Assembly: GCF_015694405.1 (NCBI RefSeq)
Contig: NZ_JADQDB010000004.1
Location: forward strand, 349,714-413,713
From: Pelagibacterium limicola
GTDB lineage: Bacteria > Pseudomonadota > Alphaproteobacteria > Rhizobiales > Devosiaceae
Direction: 5' to 3'
Length of the DNA: 64,000 nt
The notes under the pieces are model-generated. The model was given only the letters and a program-made list of their open reading frames with translations, was not told the origin of the DNA and made no database searches. A program made the position numbers and the translations under genes. Numbering within the stretch: position 1 is the first letter of the stretch; each line of letters begins with the position of its first letter. Shown here one piece after another: positions 34,975 to 43,583 of the stretch.

Positions 34975-35921
34975 CTTGCCGGATCCTTCGTCTCGTTTTC
35001 GAGAAACCAGCGATAGGTGCGCGCGATCCCGTCTTGGAGCCCGATCTTCGGCATCCAGCCCATGCCGCGTAGCCTGTCGCTGCTCATGAGTTTGCGCGAC
35101 GTACCGTCGGGTTTGGTGAGGTCGTGTTCGATCACGCCGTCAAAGCCGACCACCCGGCACACGAGGCGGGCCAGATCGAGAATTGAGATGTCTTCTCCCG
35201 ACCCCACATTGACGTGGCTTGTCTCGGAATACGACTTGAGCAGGAATACCAGCGCATCCGCGCAATCGTCGGCATGGAGAAATTCGCGCAAGGGCGCGCC
35301 CGTGCCCCAGATGGTGATCGCGGAAGCCCCCGATTGCTTCGCTTCGTGCACCTTGCGGATGAGGGCAGGGAGGACGTGCGAGGAGTTGAGGTCGAAATTG
35401 TCGCGGGGTCCATAAAGATTGGTCGGCATCGCCGAGATGTAGTCGCGCCCGAACTGCTTGCGATAGGCCTGAGCGAGCTTGATCCCTGCGATCTTGGCAA
35501 TCGCATACCATTCGTTTGTCGGTTCGAGCGGGCCGGTCAGCAGGGCTTCTTCGGTGATGGGCTGAGGCACAAGTTTGGGATAGATGCAACTCGATCCGAG
35601 AAACAGCAGCCGATCCACATCATAGGCGTGCGCCGCCGCGAAGATATTGGTTTCGATCTGCAGGTTCTGCACGAGAAAGTCGACGGGATAGCTGTCATTG
35701 GCGAGAATGCCGCCCACCTTGGCCGCCGCCAGAACGATTGCATCGGGTCTGGCATCGCGGACAAAGGCTTCGACGTCGCTCTGACGCGTCAGGTCGACCT
35801 CGCCGCGGTCGACGGTGGCGATTTTGCAGGGCTCGCTCGCGAGCCGGCGCAGAACCGCGCTGCCGACCATGCCGCGATGACCAGCCACCCAGATGCGCTT
35901 GTCCCTGAGATCGAAGGCCAT
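34971..35921 (-). CDS. fcl: GDP-L-fucose synthase
   Basis: A 316-residue epimerase-reductase making GDP-L-fucose from GDP-4-keto-6-deoxymannose. The NADPH loop is VAGHRGMVGSAVLRRL, the serine region LGSSCIYPKLVPQPI, and the catalytic Tyr/Lys lie in NEWYAIAKIAGIK. The length is normal for the family. It directly follows gmd with 3 bases between them and is coupled to the WcaI-like gene, completing the fucose branch of module B. Confidence 0.95.
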   Translation of the reverse strand: MAFDLRDKRIWVAGHRGMVGSAVLRRLASEPCKIATVDRGEVDLTRQSDVEAFVRDARPDAIVLAAAKVGGILANDSYPVDFLVQNLQIETNIFAAAHAYDVDRLLFLGSSCIYPKLVPQPITEEALLTGPLEPTNEWYAIAKIAGIKLAQAYRKQFGRDYISAMPTNLYGPRDNFDLNSSHVLPALIRKVHEAKQSGASAITIWGTGAPLREFLHADDCADALVFLLKSYSETSHVNVGSGEDISILDLARLVCRVVGFDGVIEHDLTKPDGTSRKLMSSDRLRGMGWMPKIGLQDGIARTYRWFLENETKDPAR

Positions 35922-35924
35922 GGC

Positions 35925-37049
35925 TTAGCCTTCCATGCTCACGGGCATTTCGAGTCCGTTGGCTTTGAGCAGCGCGTAGCGCCTCGCCATCAGATGATCG
36001 GCTTCGATCATTTCGCGGCACATTTCCTGCGCGGTGATCTGCGGTTCCCAGCCGAGCTTTCGTTTGGCCTTTTCGGGATCGCCGAGCAGCGTTTCCACCT
36101 CCGATGGGCGGAAGTAGCGCGGATCGATGCGAACAATCGTGTCGCCGGTTCTCACGTTTGGCGCGAGGTCGCCATCGACCTTGGCGACGATGCCGATTTC
36201 ATTGACCCCCGAGCCGCAAAACTCCAGCGTGATCCCGAGCTCTGCCGCTGCCCAGCCGATGAACGCGCGCACCGAATATTGATGCCCTGTCGCGATGACA
36301 AAATCTTCGGGCTCGGCCTGTTGCATCATCATCCACTGCATGCGGACATAGTCCTTGGCGTGCCCCCAATCGCGGAGCGCATCGATATTGCCCATGTAGA
36401 GACAGCACTCGAGCCCGAGCGCTATGTTGCACAGCCCGCGGGTAATCTTGCGCGTGACGAAGGTTTCTCCCCGGCGCGGGCTCTCGTGATTGAAGAGGAT
36501 GCCGTTGCACGCGTAGAGCCCGTACGCCTCGCGATAATTGACGGTGATCCAGTAGGCATAGAGCTTGGCCACCGCGTAGGGCGACCTCGGGTAAAAAGGG
36601 GTGGTTTCGCGCTGCGGGGTTTCCTGGACCAGGCCGTAAAGCTCGGACGTCGAGGCTTGGTAAAACCGGGTCTTGCGTTCGAGCCCAAGGAAGCGGATCG
36701 CTTCCAGCAGGCGTAGGGCGCCGATCGCGTCCACATCTGCGGTATATTCGGGCGCCTCAAACGACACCGCGACATGGGATTGGGCACCGAGATTATAGAT
36801 CTCGTCCGGCTCGATGTCGCGCACGAGCCGCGTGAGGTTTGAAGTGTCGGTCAGGTCGCCATAATGGAGCTTCATCGGAACGCGGCCGACGTGCGGGTCC
36901 TCATAGAGATGATCGATGCGCTGGGTGTTGAACAGCGAGGACCGGCGCTTGATGCCGTGGACCTCATAGCCTTTTTCGATCAGCAACTCGGCAAGATAGG
37001 AGCCGTCCTGCCCCGTGATGCCGGTAATCAGGGCTCTCTTGGTCGTCAT
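35925..37049 (-). CDS. gmd: GDP-mannose 4,6-dehydratase
   Basis: A 374-residue NADP-dependent dehydratase, the first step from GDP-mannose to GDP-fucose. The nucleotide loop is [16 protein letters not shown], and the catalytic Tyr/Lys lie in [15 protein letters not shown]. The [14 protein letters not shown] and [12 protein letters not shown] stretches are diagnostic for Gmd. The ATG at 37049 is preferred over a TTG fifteen bases upstream because family proteins begin at the TTKRALITG segment. It follows ugd copy 2 after a 104-bp AT-rich gap. Confidence 0.95.
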   Translation of the reverse strand: MTTKRALITGITGQDGSYLAELLIEKGYEVHGIKRRSSLFNTQRIDHLYEDPHVGRVPMKLHYGDLTDTSNLTRLVRDIEPDEIYNLGAQSHVAVSFEAPEYTADVDAIGALRLLEAIRFLGLERKTRFYQASTSELYGLVQETPQRETTPFYPRSPYAVAKLYAYWITVNYREAYGLYACNGILFNHESPRRGETFVTRKITRGLCNIALGLECCLYMGNIDALRDWGHAKDYVRMQWMMMQQAEPEDFVIATGHQYSVRAFIGWAAAELGITLEFCGSGVNEIGIVAKVDGDLAPNVRTGDTIVRIDPRYFRPSEVETLLGDPEKAKRKLGWEPQITAQEMCREMIEADHLMARRYALLKANGLEMPVSMEG

Positions 37050-37151
37050 TTCAATCCAACTCAAAAAACGAGAGAAACGCAGTTAAAATGGTCTAAAATA
37101 TTGAATTTGCAGGCAGTTTATCTGCTATCTTCAGAATTTCGGTTGCAAAAT

Positions 37152-38514
37152 CCTCATTGAGCGGCATCCATATGGAGGATTTGGTTTTGTGTCTGTGCGC
37201 CTTGTCCGATGGGTGTGTAGGCGATGCCGGCCTTTTCCATTTCGGTGGCGCGGTAGACATTGCGCAGGTCGACAAAGCAGGGGGTAGCCATCAGGGCCCG
37301 GATGCGCCCGAGGTCGAGAGATCGGAACTGGTTCCACTCGGTGACCAGCACCAGGCAATCGGCGTTGTTGGCCAGGTCATAGGCATCGGCGGCGCATTCG
37401 AGCCCTTCGATGAGGGATTTGGCCATGTCCATGCCTTCGGGGTCGTAGGCCCGGATTTCCGCGCCGGCGTCGCGCAGGGCCTGGATGATGGCGATGGAGG
37501 GGGCATCGCGCATGTCGTCGGTATTGGGCTTGAAGGTCAGGCCCAGAATGCCGATCCGCTTGCCGCGCACCGAGCCCCCGCAGGCCGCGATGACCTTGCG
37601 GCCCATGGCCCGCTTGCGGTTCTCGTTGACCGCCACGGTCGCCTCGATCAGCCGCAGCGGCGCGTCATATTCCTGGCCCGTCTTGACCAGGGCCAGCGTA
37701 TCCTTGGGAAAGCAGCTTCCGCCATAGCCCGGGCCGGCATTGAGGAATTTGGGGCCGATGCGCTTGTCGAGCCCGATCCCGCGCGCCACCGCCTGTACGT
37801 CGCCCCCCGCCTTCTCGCACAGGTCGGCCATCTCGTTGATGAAGGTGATCTTCATGGCCAGGAAGGCATTGGCGGCGTATTTGATGAGTTCGGCGGTGCG
37901 GCGGCCGGTGAACATCAGGGGCGCCTGGTTGAGATAGAGCGGGCGGTAGACCTCTTCCATCACGGGGCGGGCCCGCTCGTCCTCGAGCCCCACAACGATG
38001 CGGTCGGGGCGCTTGAAGTCCTCGATCGCGGCGCCCTCGCGCAGGAATTCGGGGTTGGAGACGACGACGAAATCGGCATCGGGGTTGGTCTCGCCGATGA
38101 TCCGCTCGACATCGTCCCCGCTTCCCACCGGCACGGTCGACTTGGTGACGATCACCGTGAACCCTTCGAGCGCGCGGGCGATATCGGCGGCCGCCGCATG
38201 GACATAGGAGAGGTCTGCATGTCCGTCCCCGCGCCGCGAGGGCGTGCCGACCGCGATGAAGACCACATCGGCCTTGCCCACCGCCGCCGCCAGATCGGTC
38301 GTGAAATCGAGCCGCCCCGCCTCCATGTTGGTGCGCACCAGTTCCTCGAGCCCGGGCTCGTAGATCGGCATTACCCCGTCCCGCAAGCGCTCCAGCTTGC
38401 CCGCGTCCACATCAACGCACGTCACCCAATGACCGAAATCGGCAAAACACGCCCCGCTCACCAGCCCAACATAGCCAGACCCTACCATCGCTATATGCAT
38501 TCCTGAGCTCCTCG
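37152..38514. repeat. Long direct repeat, copy 2 (ugd cassette)
   Basis: Second copy of the 1,363-bp element found at 21621-22983, in the same orientation. Outside it, sequences diverge at once: on the left is an AT-rich spacer before gmd, on the right the end region of the ExoY-like gene. Recombination between the copies could delete or amplify the 15.5 kb unit between them. Confidence 0.95.
37154..38500 (-). CDS. ugd: UDP-glucose 6-dehydrogenase, copy 2
   Basis: A 448-residue protein identical in sequence to the copy at 21623-22969, with the same Rossmann loop, active-site cysteine and ribosome-binding site. In this copy the following gene is gmd rather than the UDP-glucuronate epimerase, and no ATGA coupling is possible since gmd starts 105 bases further on. 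It sits between the ExoY-like transferase and gmd, so it provides UDP-glucuronate within module B. Confidence 0.96.
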   Translation of the reverse strand: MHIAMVGSGYVGLVSGACFADFGHWVTCVDVDAGKLERLRDGVMPIYEPGLEELVRTNMEAGRLDFTTDLAAAVGKADVVFIAVGTPSRRGDGHADLSYVHAAAADIARALEGFTVIVTKSTVPVGSGDDVERIIGETNPDADFVVVSNPEFLREGAAIEDFKRPDRIVVGLEDERARPVMEEVYRPLYLNQAPLMFTGRRTAELIKYAANAFLAMKITFINEMADLCEKAGGDVQAVARGIGLDKRIGPKFLNAGPGYGGSCFPKDTLALVKTGQEYDAPLRLIEATVAVNENRKRAMGRKVIAACGGSVRGKRIGILGLTFKPNTDDMRDAPSIAIIQALRDAGAEIRAYDPEGMDMAKSLIEGLECAADAYDLANNADCLVLVTEWNQFRSLDLGRIRALMATPCFVDLRNVYRATEMEKAGIAYTPIGQGAQTQNQILHMDAAQ

Positions 38515-38556
38515 ATCATCGATGATGAAAGGGCCAAGGGCCCGGCCTCCGGGGCC

Positions 38557-39375
38557 TCAGTCGGCTTGCCCGTTGATGACCTCTCGCCACAGCGTGAGCT
38601 GGATGATCTTGAGGTCGAGAGCGATGGAGTGATTGGCGGCATAGGCGAGATCGTGATCGATCCGCAAGCGGGCCAGCATTGCGTTCTTGGTCGGCCCGCG
38701 CAGGCCGTTGACCTGGGCCCAACCCGACAGGCCAGGCTTCACCCTGAGCCGCTCGGGGTAATAGGGCACCAGATCGTCGTATCGCTGTCCGCCGGCCAGC
38801 ATGCCGGGAACATGGGGGCGCGGTCCGATGATGGACATCTCACCCTTGAGTACGTTGAAGAGCTGGGGAAGTTCATCGAGGCTCTTTTTGCGCAGCAGCC
38901 TGCCGATCGGCGTCACCCGGTCGTCATCGCGCTGCGTCTGGGCGATGCCACTTGCATCGCACCGGTCGGGATACATCGTGCGGAACTTGTAAATCGAGAA
39001 GATTTCGCCGTTGAGCCCTTCGCGCGCCTGCCTGAAGAATACAGGTCCCGGACTCGTGAACTTGATGGCCATGGCGATGAGGACGAAAACCGGCAGAAGC
39101 ACGACAAGCGCACCGAACGAGAGCAGGATGTCCAGCCCGCGTTTGATGGCATCCGTCGACGGGCGGACGGCCGGGTCGACCGCCGGAACGCCATTTTCGA
39201 AGGTCAGCAGCAGGCCCGATACGTCCTGCACGATGACCCCCAGGCGCGCCCGCCTGCCGTAATGATAGGAAGGTTCGGGCTGGCGCGCGTCCAGCCCGGG
39301 GATTGACGGTTTTGCTTCTGCCGGAAGTTGTGTCGCCTGATAATCGATCAGGTCTATCGAGGTTCCCTCGGACAT
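38557..39375 (-). CDS. ExoY-like undecaprenyl-phosphate sugar transferase
   Basis: A 272-residue short initiating transferase with one main N-terminal membrane helix (GLDILLSFGALVVLLPVFVLI). The catalytic domain has FFRQAREGLNGEIFSIYKFR, DELPQLFNVLKGEM, IGPRPHVPG and PGLSGWAQVNGLRG. The start at 39375 has a strong GGAGGG site eight bases upstream. It is the first gene of the leftward module B transcript and would load the first sugar phosphate onto undecaprenyl phosphate. Confidence 0.92.
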   Translation of the reverse strand: MSEGTSIDLIDYQATQLPAEAKPSIPGLDARQPEPSYHYGRRARLGVIVQDVSGLLLTFENGVPAVDPAVRPSTDAIKRGLDILLSFGALVVLLPVFVLIAMAIKFTSPGPVFFRQAREGLNGEIFSIYKFRTMYPDRCDASGIAQTQRDDDRVTPIGRLLRKKSLDELPQLFNVLKGEMSIIGPRPHVPGMLAGGQRYDDLVPYYPERLRVKPGLSGWAQVNGLRGPTKNAMLARLRIDHDLAYAANHSIALDLKIIQLTLWREVINGQAD

Positions 39376-39720
39376 GCTTTTTGCCCTCCAGATCGGGCTA
39401 ATTTTTTTAAAAAAGGTCACGGCTTAAAAAATGGGCGCCGTCGGCAATAAGACGCATTAATGCACAATCAAATTTGCTTTCCAACCATTTCTTTACGTCT
39501 GGTTAACCAACCAAGCGCTGCCCGGAATGCCGAACCCCCCGGTATCCGGGGGATCATCGCCTTCGCGCCATGCACCTGTTGCAGACCTGCAATGAGGTGC
39601 CGGCATGACCAGAATAACTTGGAAAAGTTGCTGCGCATCGGCATCGCGGGTGGATATATATTAAGGGGAATTTAATTTTTGACGCGCGTAATTGCTGGAC
39701 GATTAGTGTAGGATCGCACG
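39376..39720. promoter_or_regulatory. Divergent promoter region of module B with two inverted repeats
   Basis: A 345-bp AT-rich gap between the ExoY-like gene and a small membrane-protein gene, with no coding signal. It contains a perfect 7-bp stem with a TAT loop (CCCCCGG 39536-39542, CCGGGGG 39546-39552). Further right is a 27-bp interrupted palindrome at 39573-39599, with arms CACCT/AGGTG and TTGCAG/CTGCAA. A possible rightward promoter is TTGACG (39679-39684), 17 bases, ATTAGT (39702-39707). Confidence 0.5.
39573..39599. promoter_or_regulatory. 27-bp interrupted palindrome, candidate operator
   Basis: Outer arms CACCT (39573-39577) and AGGTG (39595-39599) and inner arms TTGCAG (39579-39584) and CTGCAA (39587-39592) are each perfectly complementary, separated by one and two unmatched bases. 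The site lies between divergent genes about 200 bases upstream of the ExoY-like start. It is a candidate binding site for a dimeric regulator; no factor is identified. Confidence 0.4.
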
Positions 39721-39933
39721 ATGAGCATACTGATCTGCTTTTTGCTCGGCCTCGTTTCCGCCCGTTCGGGGGTGGCGCTGATCCTTGCCGCCGCGCTCCT
39801 CGCCGCGGTCCTCCCTGTCATGGCGCTGATCCTGGGGCTCCTGCCCGCCCTGATGGCCTTCATGGCGTTCAATATGGGCGTTGTCGGTAACCTCGTCGGG
39901 CTGCCTCAAATGCAGCGCATACGCTCGCGCTGA
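39721..39933 (+). CDS. Small hydrophobic membrane protein, unknown function
   Basis: A 70-residue protein, nearly all hydrophobic, with two predicted membrane segments (about residues 3-25 and 27-52) and a short basic tail ending RIRSR. An AGGAT site lies about seven bases before the ATG, and a weak TTGACG/ATTAGT promoter is visible upstream. Its place beside an exopolysaccharide transferase gene recalls small EPS regulatory membrane proteins in rhizobia, but no specific similarity is claimed. It could also be a chance frame. Confidence 0.45.
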   Translation: MSILICFLLGLVSARSGVALILAAALLAAVLPVMALILGLLPALMAFMAFNMGVVGNLVGLPQMQRIRSR

Positions 39934-40052
39934 GGCGTTCGATTAAATCGCGGCCCTGACATTCGCCTCGCCGCACGTTCAACAACCAGCCAGATGCGAA
40001 CGCTCGCCCCAAGAGGCGAGCGCTGGCGCATAGGTCAGCCGGCGGTTCTCTT

Positions 40053-40481
40053 TTAGTTCGGGCTGGCCGGCGTCGGAGCGCCGATAGCGGCGACCGGAAG
40101 GTCCTGTCCGTTCTGGATGGCCGTGGCCAGTGCGACGAGCTGGGCGGCTTGTGCCGGATCGCTCACCTGCTCGGCTATCGTATTGAGAGCCAGGGCGATA
40201 ATCCCGCTCGGCGCGCCAGGCAGCAGGGAATCTTCGGCAAGGGCTGCGGCGAGCTGGCCCAGAAGCACATCGATGTCCGCGGCCGAGAGCCCCTGCGCGC
40301 GCAAAGAAGCTACGTAAGCGAGGATCGCTGCCGTGCATGCGGCCTGCTGCGCATCCGGTAGCGAGCAGACGGTGCGAATGCTCGAAAAGTCGGGCGCCGC
40401 TGCGACCTGGGTAGATGCGGGTGTGACGGAGGAAAGGGCTAAAACGGCAGCAATCGCCACCGGACCAAGGGCTTTAAACAT
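40053..40481 (-). CDS. Secreted small helical protein, unknown function
   Basis: A 142-residue protein with a signal peptide (MFKALGPVAIAAVLALSS, cleavage near ASTQ). The mature part is alanine-rich and helical, with two cysteines (TVCSLPDAQQAACTAA) that could form a disulfide. The ATG at 40481 is preferred over TTG and GTG starts four and three codons upstream. It is divergent from the BTLCP gene and isolated by non-coding DNA on both sides. I do not recognise the family. Confidence 0.6.
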   Translation of the reverse strand: MFKALGPVAIAAVLALSSVTPASTQVAAAPDFSSIRTVCSLPDAQQAACTAAILAYVASLRAQGLSAADIDVLLGQLAAALAEDSLLPGAPSGIIALALNTIAEQVSDPAQAAQLVALATAIQNGQDLPVAAIGAPTPASPN

Positions 40482-40688
40482 GGCAAACACCAAAAAAGTT
40501 ATAGTTAAATATTGGTTTATACTATTTGGTGGGGCAGCATCCTGTCAAGGAGATCGCCGGTAGCGCGCAGATGCCGTGCTCTATTTGCCGCGCGCAATTT
40601 ATCTAAAATTGTCATCAAATAATGGACAAAATTTTGAAGGCGGCGATGGCAGGATTGCTTCCACGAACCGAACCCGTGGAGAAATCCG

Positions 40689-41264
40689 ATGCGTATACCC
40701 GCCTTTGTTCTTGCTGCAGCTCTTACCTTGAGCCTGGCGCCGAGCGGCCTGGCGCTTGCTCCGTCCGCACTCGATCGTACAGGCCTTACCGGCCCAACCG
40801 CCCGCATCACCACGCTGGGGGCAACCACCGCTCCGGTCGGGCTACAGATTTTCTGCCTGCGGAGCCCGGCCCATTGCAAGGGCGGACCTGCCACCCAGGT
40901 CCAGCTCGACGCAGCGATGATGAACGCGCTCAATTCGGTCAACCGCTCGGTCAACTCCTCGATCCGCCCCGTGCTGCGTCCAACTCAGGTTTGGGAACTC
41001 GGCGCGCGCTCGGGCGATTGCAAGGACTACGCGATGAACAAGCGCGCACGGCTCATCGAGATGGGGGTTCCCGCCGGCGCCCTGCGCCTGGCAATCGGCT
41101 ATACCTCGCGCGGGGAAGGCCATGCCGTGCTGGTGGTGCGCACCGATCAGGGCGACCTTGTACTCGATAACCTCACCGGCCAGATCAAGCCCTTCAACCA
41201 GACAGGCCATCGCCTGATCGCCATTTCCTCCCCGGACCTCCGGAAGTGGAATTCGGTGGCGTAA
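40689..41264 (+). CDS. Transglutaminase-like cysteine peptidase (BTLCP family)
   Basis: A 191-residue secreted protein. A signal peptide ends near GLALAPS. The catalytic triad region is recognisable: cysteine in SGDCKDYAMNKRARL, histidine in GEGHAVLVVRT and aspartate in LVLDNLTG. This pattern is that of bacterial transglutaminase-like cysteine proteinases, periplasmic proteins common in Alphaproteobacteria; a relative, LapG, cleaves a surface adhesin. Adhesin-processing here is conjecture. Two strong hairpins follow the gene. Confidence 0.88.
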   Translation: MRIPAFVLAAALTLSLAPSGLALAPSALDRTGLTGPTARITTLGATTAPVGLQIFCLRSPAHCKGGPATQVQLDAAMMNALNSVNRSVNSSIRPVLRPTQVWELGARSGDCKDYAMNKRARLIEMGVPAGALRLAIGYTSRGEGHAVLVVRTDQGDLVLDNLTGQIKPFNQTGHRLIAISSPDLRKWNSVA

Positions 41265-41276
41265 TCAAGACGATAC

Positions 41277-41295
41277 TTCCCCGGCATGCGGGGAA
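41277..41295 (+). terminator. Hairpin downstream of the BTLCP gene
   Basis: TTCCCCG (41277-41283) and CGGGGAA (41289-41295) form a perfect 7-bp stem with a five-base loop, twelve bases after the BTLCP stop. No T-run follows. It lies just before a second, longer hairpin. Confidence 0.4.
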
Positions 41296-41305
41296 CTGAA
41301 GCAAT

Positions 41306-41339
41306 GACGCGCCGCGCCGGACTTTCCGCGCGGCGCGTC
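41306..41339. terminator. Strong GC-rich hairpin between convergent BTLCP and wzc genes
   Basis: GACGCGCCGCGC (41306-41317) and GCGCGGCGCGTC (41328-41339) form a perfect 12-bp stem with a ten-base loop. It lies 41 bases beyond the BTLCP stop and 52 bases beyond the wzc stop on the opposite strand, the position expected of a bidirectional terminator. T-runs are weak (GGTTTAT on the plus strand), so Rho-independent action is uncertain. Confidence 0.55.
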
Positions 41340-41391
41340 GGTTTATGAGCAAGGGGCCGGCTGGCTTCTCGCAGCCGGGCCGAAGTGCCGG

Positions 41392-43527
41392 TTACCCTTC
41401 GTAATAGCCGCCATAGGCCCGCCCATATCCGGCGCGCGTCTCCGCCTGCTGATTGAGCACGGTCAGGATGGGCGGGTTCCGCATGGATCCGCCGAGCCGT
41501 TCGAGCGCGGAGCGCACTTCGCTCTGCGCGGTCGAGGACCATTTGGCGATGAACAGGACGGCATCCGCATGGCGAGCAAGATAGATTGCGTCGACCACCG
41601 GAAGAACCGGCGGGGTGTCGAGGATGATGATGTCGAAATTGCTGGTGGCCGCTTCGATCAGATTGCCGAAGGTCACCCCCGTGACAAGCTGGTCGGTCGG
41701 AATGTCGGAACGCCGCGATCCAACGAGCACGCTCAGGCCGGTCTGGTCGTCGCGCATGATCAGCGAGCCGAGCGATTTTGGCTCGCTGCGCCCCGCGAGA
41801 TACTCGAGCAAACCCACATTGGGATCGAAGGAGAGATGCTTGTGTACGGAGGGCCGGCGTAGGTCACAGTCGATGATCAGGGTTTTCTTGCCCGAAACGG
41901 CATAGGCGCGCGCCAGCGAAAGCGCGATGGTCGTCTTGCCCTCGCCGGAGACCGAGGAGGTGACCATCACCACCTTGCCGCTGCCCGCCCTGCTTGCCCG
42001 CATTTGCCCGGATTCCCGGCCTTCGCTGAGGTGCAGGTCGATTCCCGCGCGGATGCGCCGTATGGATTCGGCATATCGCGACAAGGGCGCGTCGACCATC
42101 AGCTTTGCCGCCGAGACTGTGTCGGCCGGAAGTTTCTGCAACGGCACTTCGCCCAGCGAAGGCTTGCGCGTTACGGTCGCGAGCTGGGTGTCCGAGAGGA
42201 AGCCGCCCACGAAATTCTCGTAAACAAAGGCCAGTCCAATGCCCAGGCCGAGTCCGCCCAGCCCTGCCAGCAGCAGGATCAGCCGCGTATTGGGAAAGCT
42301 CGGCTGGGCGGGCGGCATGGCACGCGAGACGATACGGCTGTCGGAAAGCTGGAGCTCGGCCTGCACCCGCAAATCGCTGCCGCGCGCCAGAAGGGTCTGG
42401 AGCTGGGCGCGGGCCAGGTCCGCCGATTGCTGCAGTTCGAAAAGCCCCGTCAACACATCGAGGGGTAGGTCGCTGGCCAGAAGGTCCGATCGCATCCGCT
42501 GGCGCATACCCCCGACCTCTTCGTCCAATTCGGCCACCTCGGCGCGGATCGAACGGATGTCTCGGTCCGCCTGTTGTTCGAGACTGCGCTCGATGGTCGC
42601 CAGCTCTTCACGCAGGTTGACCGCCGCGGGCGATCCGGCGTCTGCCGCGGACAGCGCCGCTGCCGTGGCTTCGCGCTGGCGTTCGAGTTCGGCCAGCGCA
42701 TCGCTCTGCAGGGTGGAAACCACCTCTGCCCAATCGCGTTGCCGCAGCGCGGCGCCGCCGGCCACGACACGGTTTTGCAGAGCCTCGCGCTCAGTCGTCA
42801 GTGAATCCAGGCTGGAGCGCAACATCGCCACGCTCGAGCCCGGCTGGGCCGCCAACTGGTCGATATTGTCCGAAATGAACGCATCGAACCGTTCCTCGCT
42901 TTCAAGGACATTGGCCCTTGCTTGCGTCACGCGTGCTTCGAGAATCTGGCTTGCCGCCATCACGCCTTCGACCTTGGCGCGCAATTGAGCGCCGATATAG
43001 GCCTCGGCAATGGCATCGGCGAGAGCCGCCGCGCGGTCCGGGCTTTCGGACCGCACCTGGACCGAGATCAGATAGGTGAGGCCGCGGCGTTGGATGGTCG
43101 TCGCGCTTCTGAGCTTCCCCAGCACGCTCTGGACCGCAGCCTCGCCCGAGGGAAGCTGGCCCTCGCCGAGGCGCAGAAAGGCGAGAACATTGTCGCGCAG
43201 GCCCAGCTTGACGCCGAACTCGGGATCCATGATCAGTCCCAGCCGGTCGATCACGTCGATGAGAATGGTGTCGGACCGAAGGATTTCCACTTCACTGTCG
43301 ACCCGGGCATTATCGGAGGCCGCGCTGGTGTTCTGCATGTCGGGATCGAGCAGGTTCTTGCGCGCCGTATCGATGAATATCAGCGTGGACGCGGTGAAGA
43401 GGGGCGTCAGCGCTATCGTCACGATACCTGCCAGCACCAACACGGCCACCAGGGTCACGATAATCAGCCGCAGCCTGCGCCGTAACAGCCCGATTATGCT
43501 CCGGATATTGAACTCGGACTCTTCCAT
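41392..43527 (-). CDS. Wzc/ExoP-like polysaccharide co-polymerase and tyrosine autokinase
   Basis: A 711-residue inner-membrane protein. The N-terminal Wzz domain starts with a membrane segment (LIIVTLVAVLVLAGIVTIAL), followed by a long coiled-coil periplasmic domain and a second membrane segment (LILLLAGLGGLGLGIGLAF). The C-terminal kinase has Walker A VSGEGKTTIALSLA, Walker A' LIIDCDLRRPS and Walker B IIILDTPPVLPVVDA. A tyrosine cluster ends the protein (GYGRAYGGYYEG). It controls chain length and export. The ATG at 43527 is preferred over a TTG nine codons upstream. Confidence 0.93.
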   Translation of the reverse strand: MEESEFNIRSIIGLLRRRLRLIIVTLVAVLVLAGIVTIALTPLFTASTLIFIDTARKNLLDPDMQNTSAASDNARVDSEVEILRSDTILIDVIDRLGLIMDPEFGVKLGLRDNVLAFLRLGEGQLPSGEAAVQSVLGKLRSATTIQRRGLTYLISVQVRSESPDRAAALADAIAEAYIGAQLRAKVEGVMAASQILEARVTQARANVLESEERFDAFISDNIDQLAAQPGSSVAMLRSSLDSLTTEREALQNRVVAGGAALRQRDWAEVVSTLQSDALAELERQREATAAALSAADAGSPAAVNLREELATIERSLEQQADRDIRSIRAEVAELDEEVGGMRQRMRSDLLASDLPLDVLTGLFELQQSADLARAQLQTLLARGSDLRVQAELQLSDSRIVSRAMPPAQPSFPNTRLILLLAGLGGLGLGIGLAFVYENFVGGFLSDTQLATVTRKPSLGEVPLQKLPADTVSAAKLMVDAPLSRYAESIRRIRAGIDLHLSEGRESGQMRASRAGSGKVVMVTSSVSGEGKTTIALSLARAYAVSGKKTLIIDCDLRRPSVHKHLSFDPNVGLLEYLAGRSEPKSLGSLIMRDDQTGLSVLVGSRRSDIPTDQLVTGVTFGNLIEAATSNFDIIILDTPPVLPVVDAIYLARHADAVLFIAKWSSTAQSEVRSALERLGGSMRNPPILTVLNQQAETRAGYGRAYGGYYEG

Positions 43528-43583
43528 CGCAATTCCATTATCTAAAAAAATCAAAAAATGCCGGGCACTCTAGCCCGAAAGCG

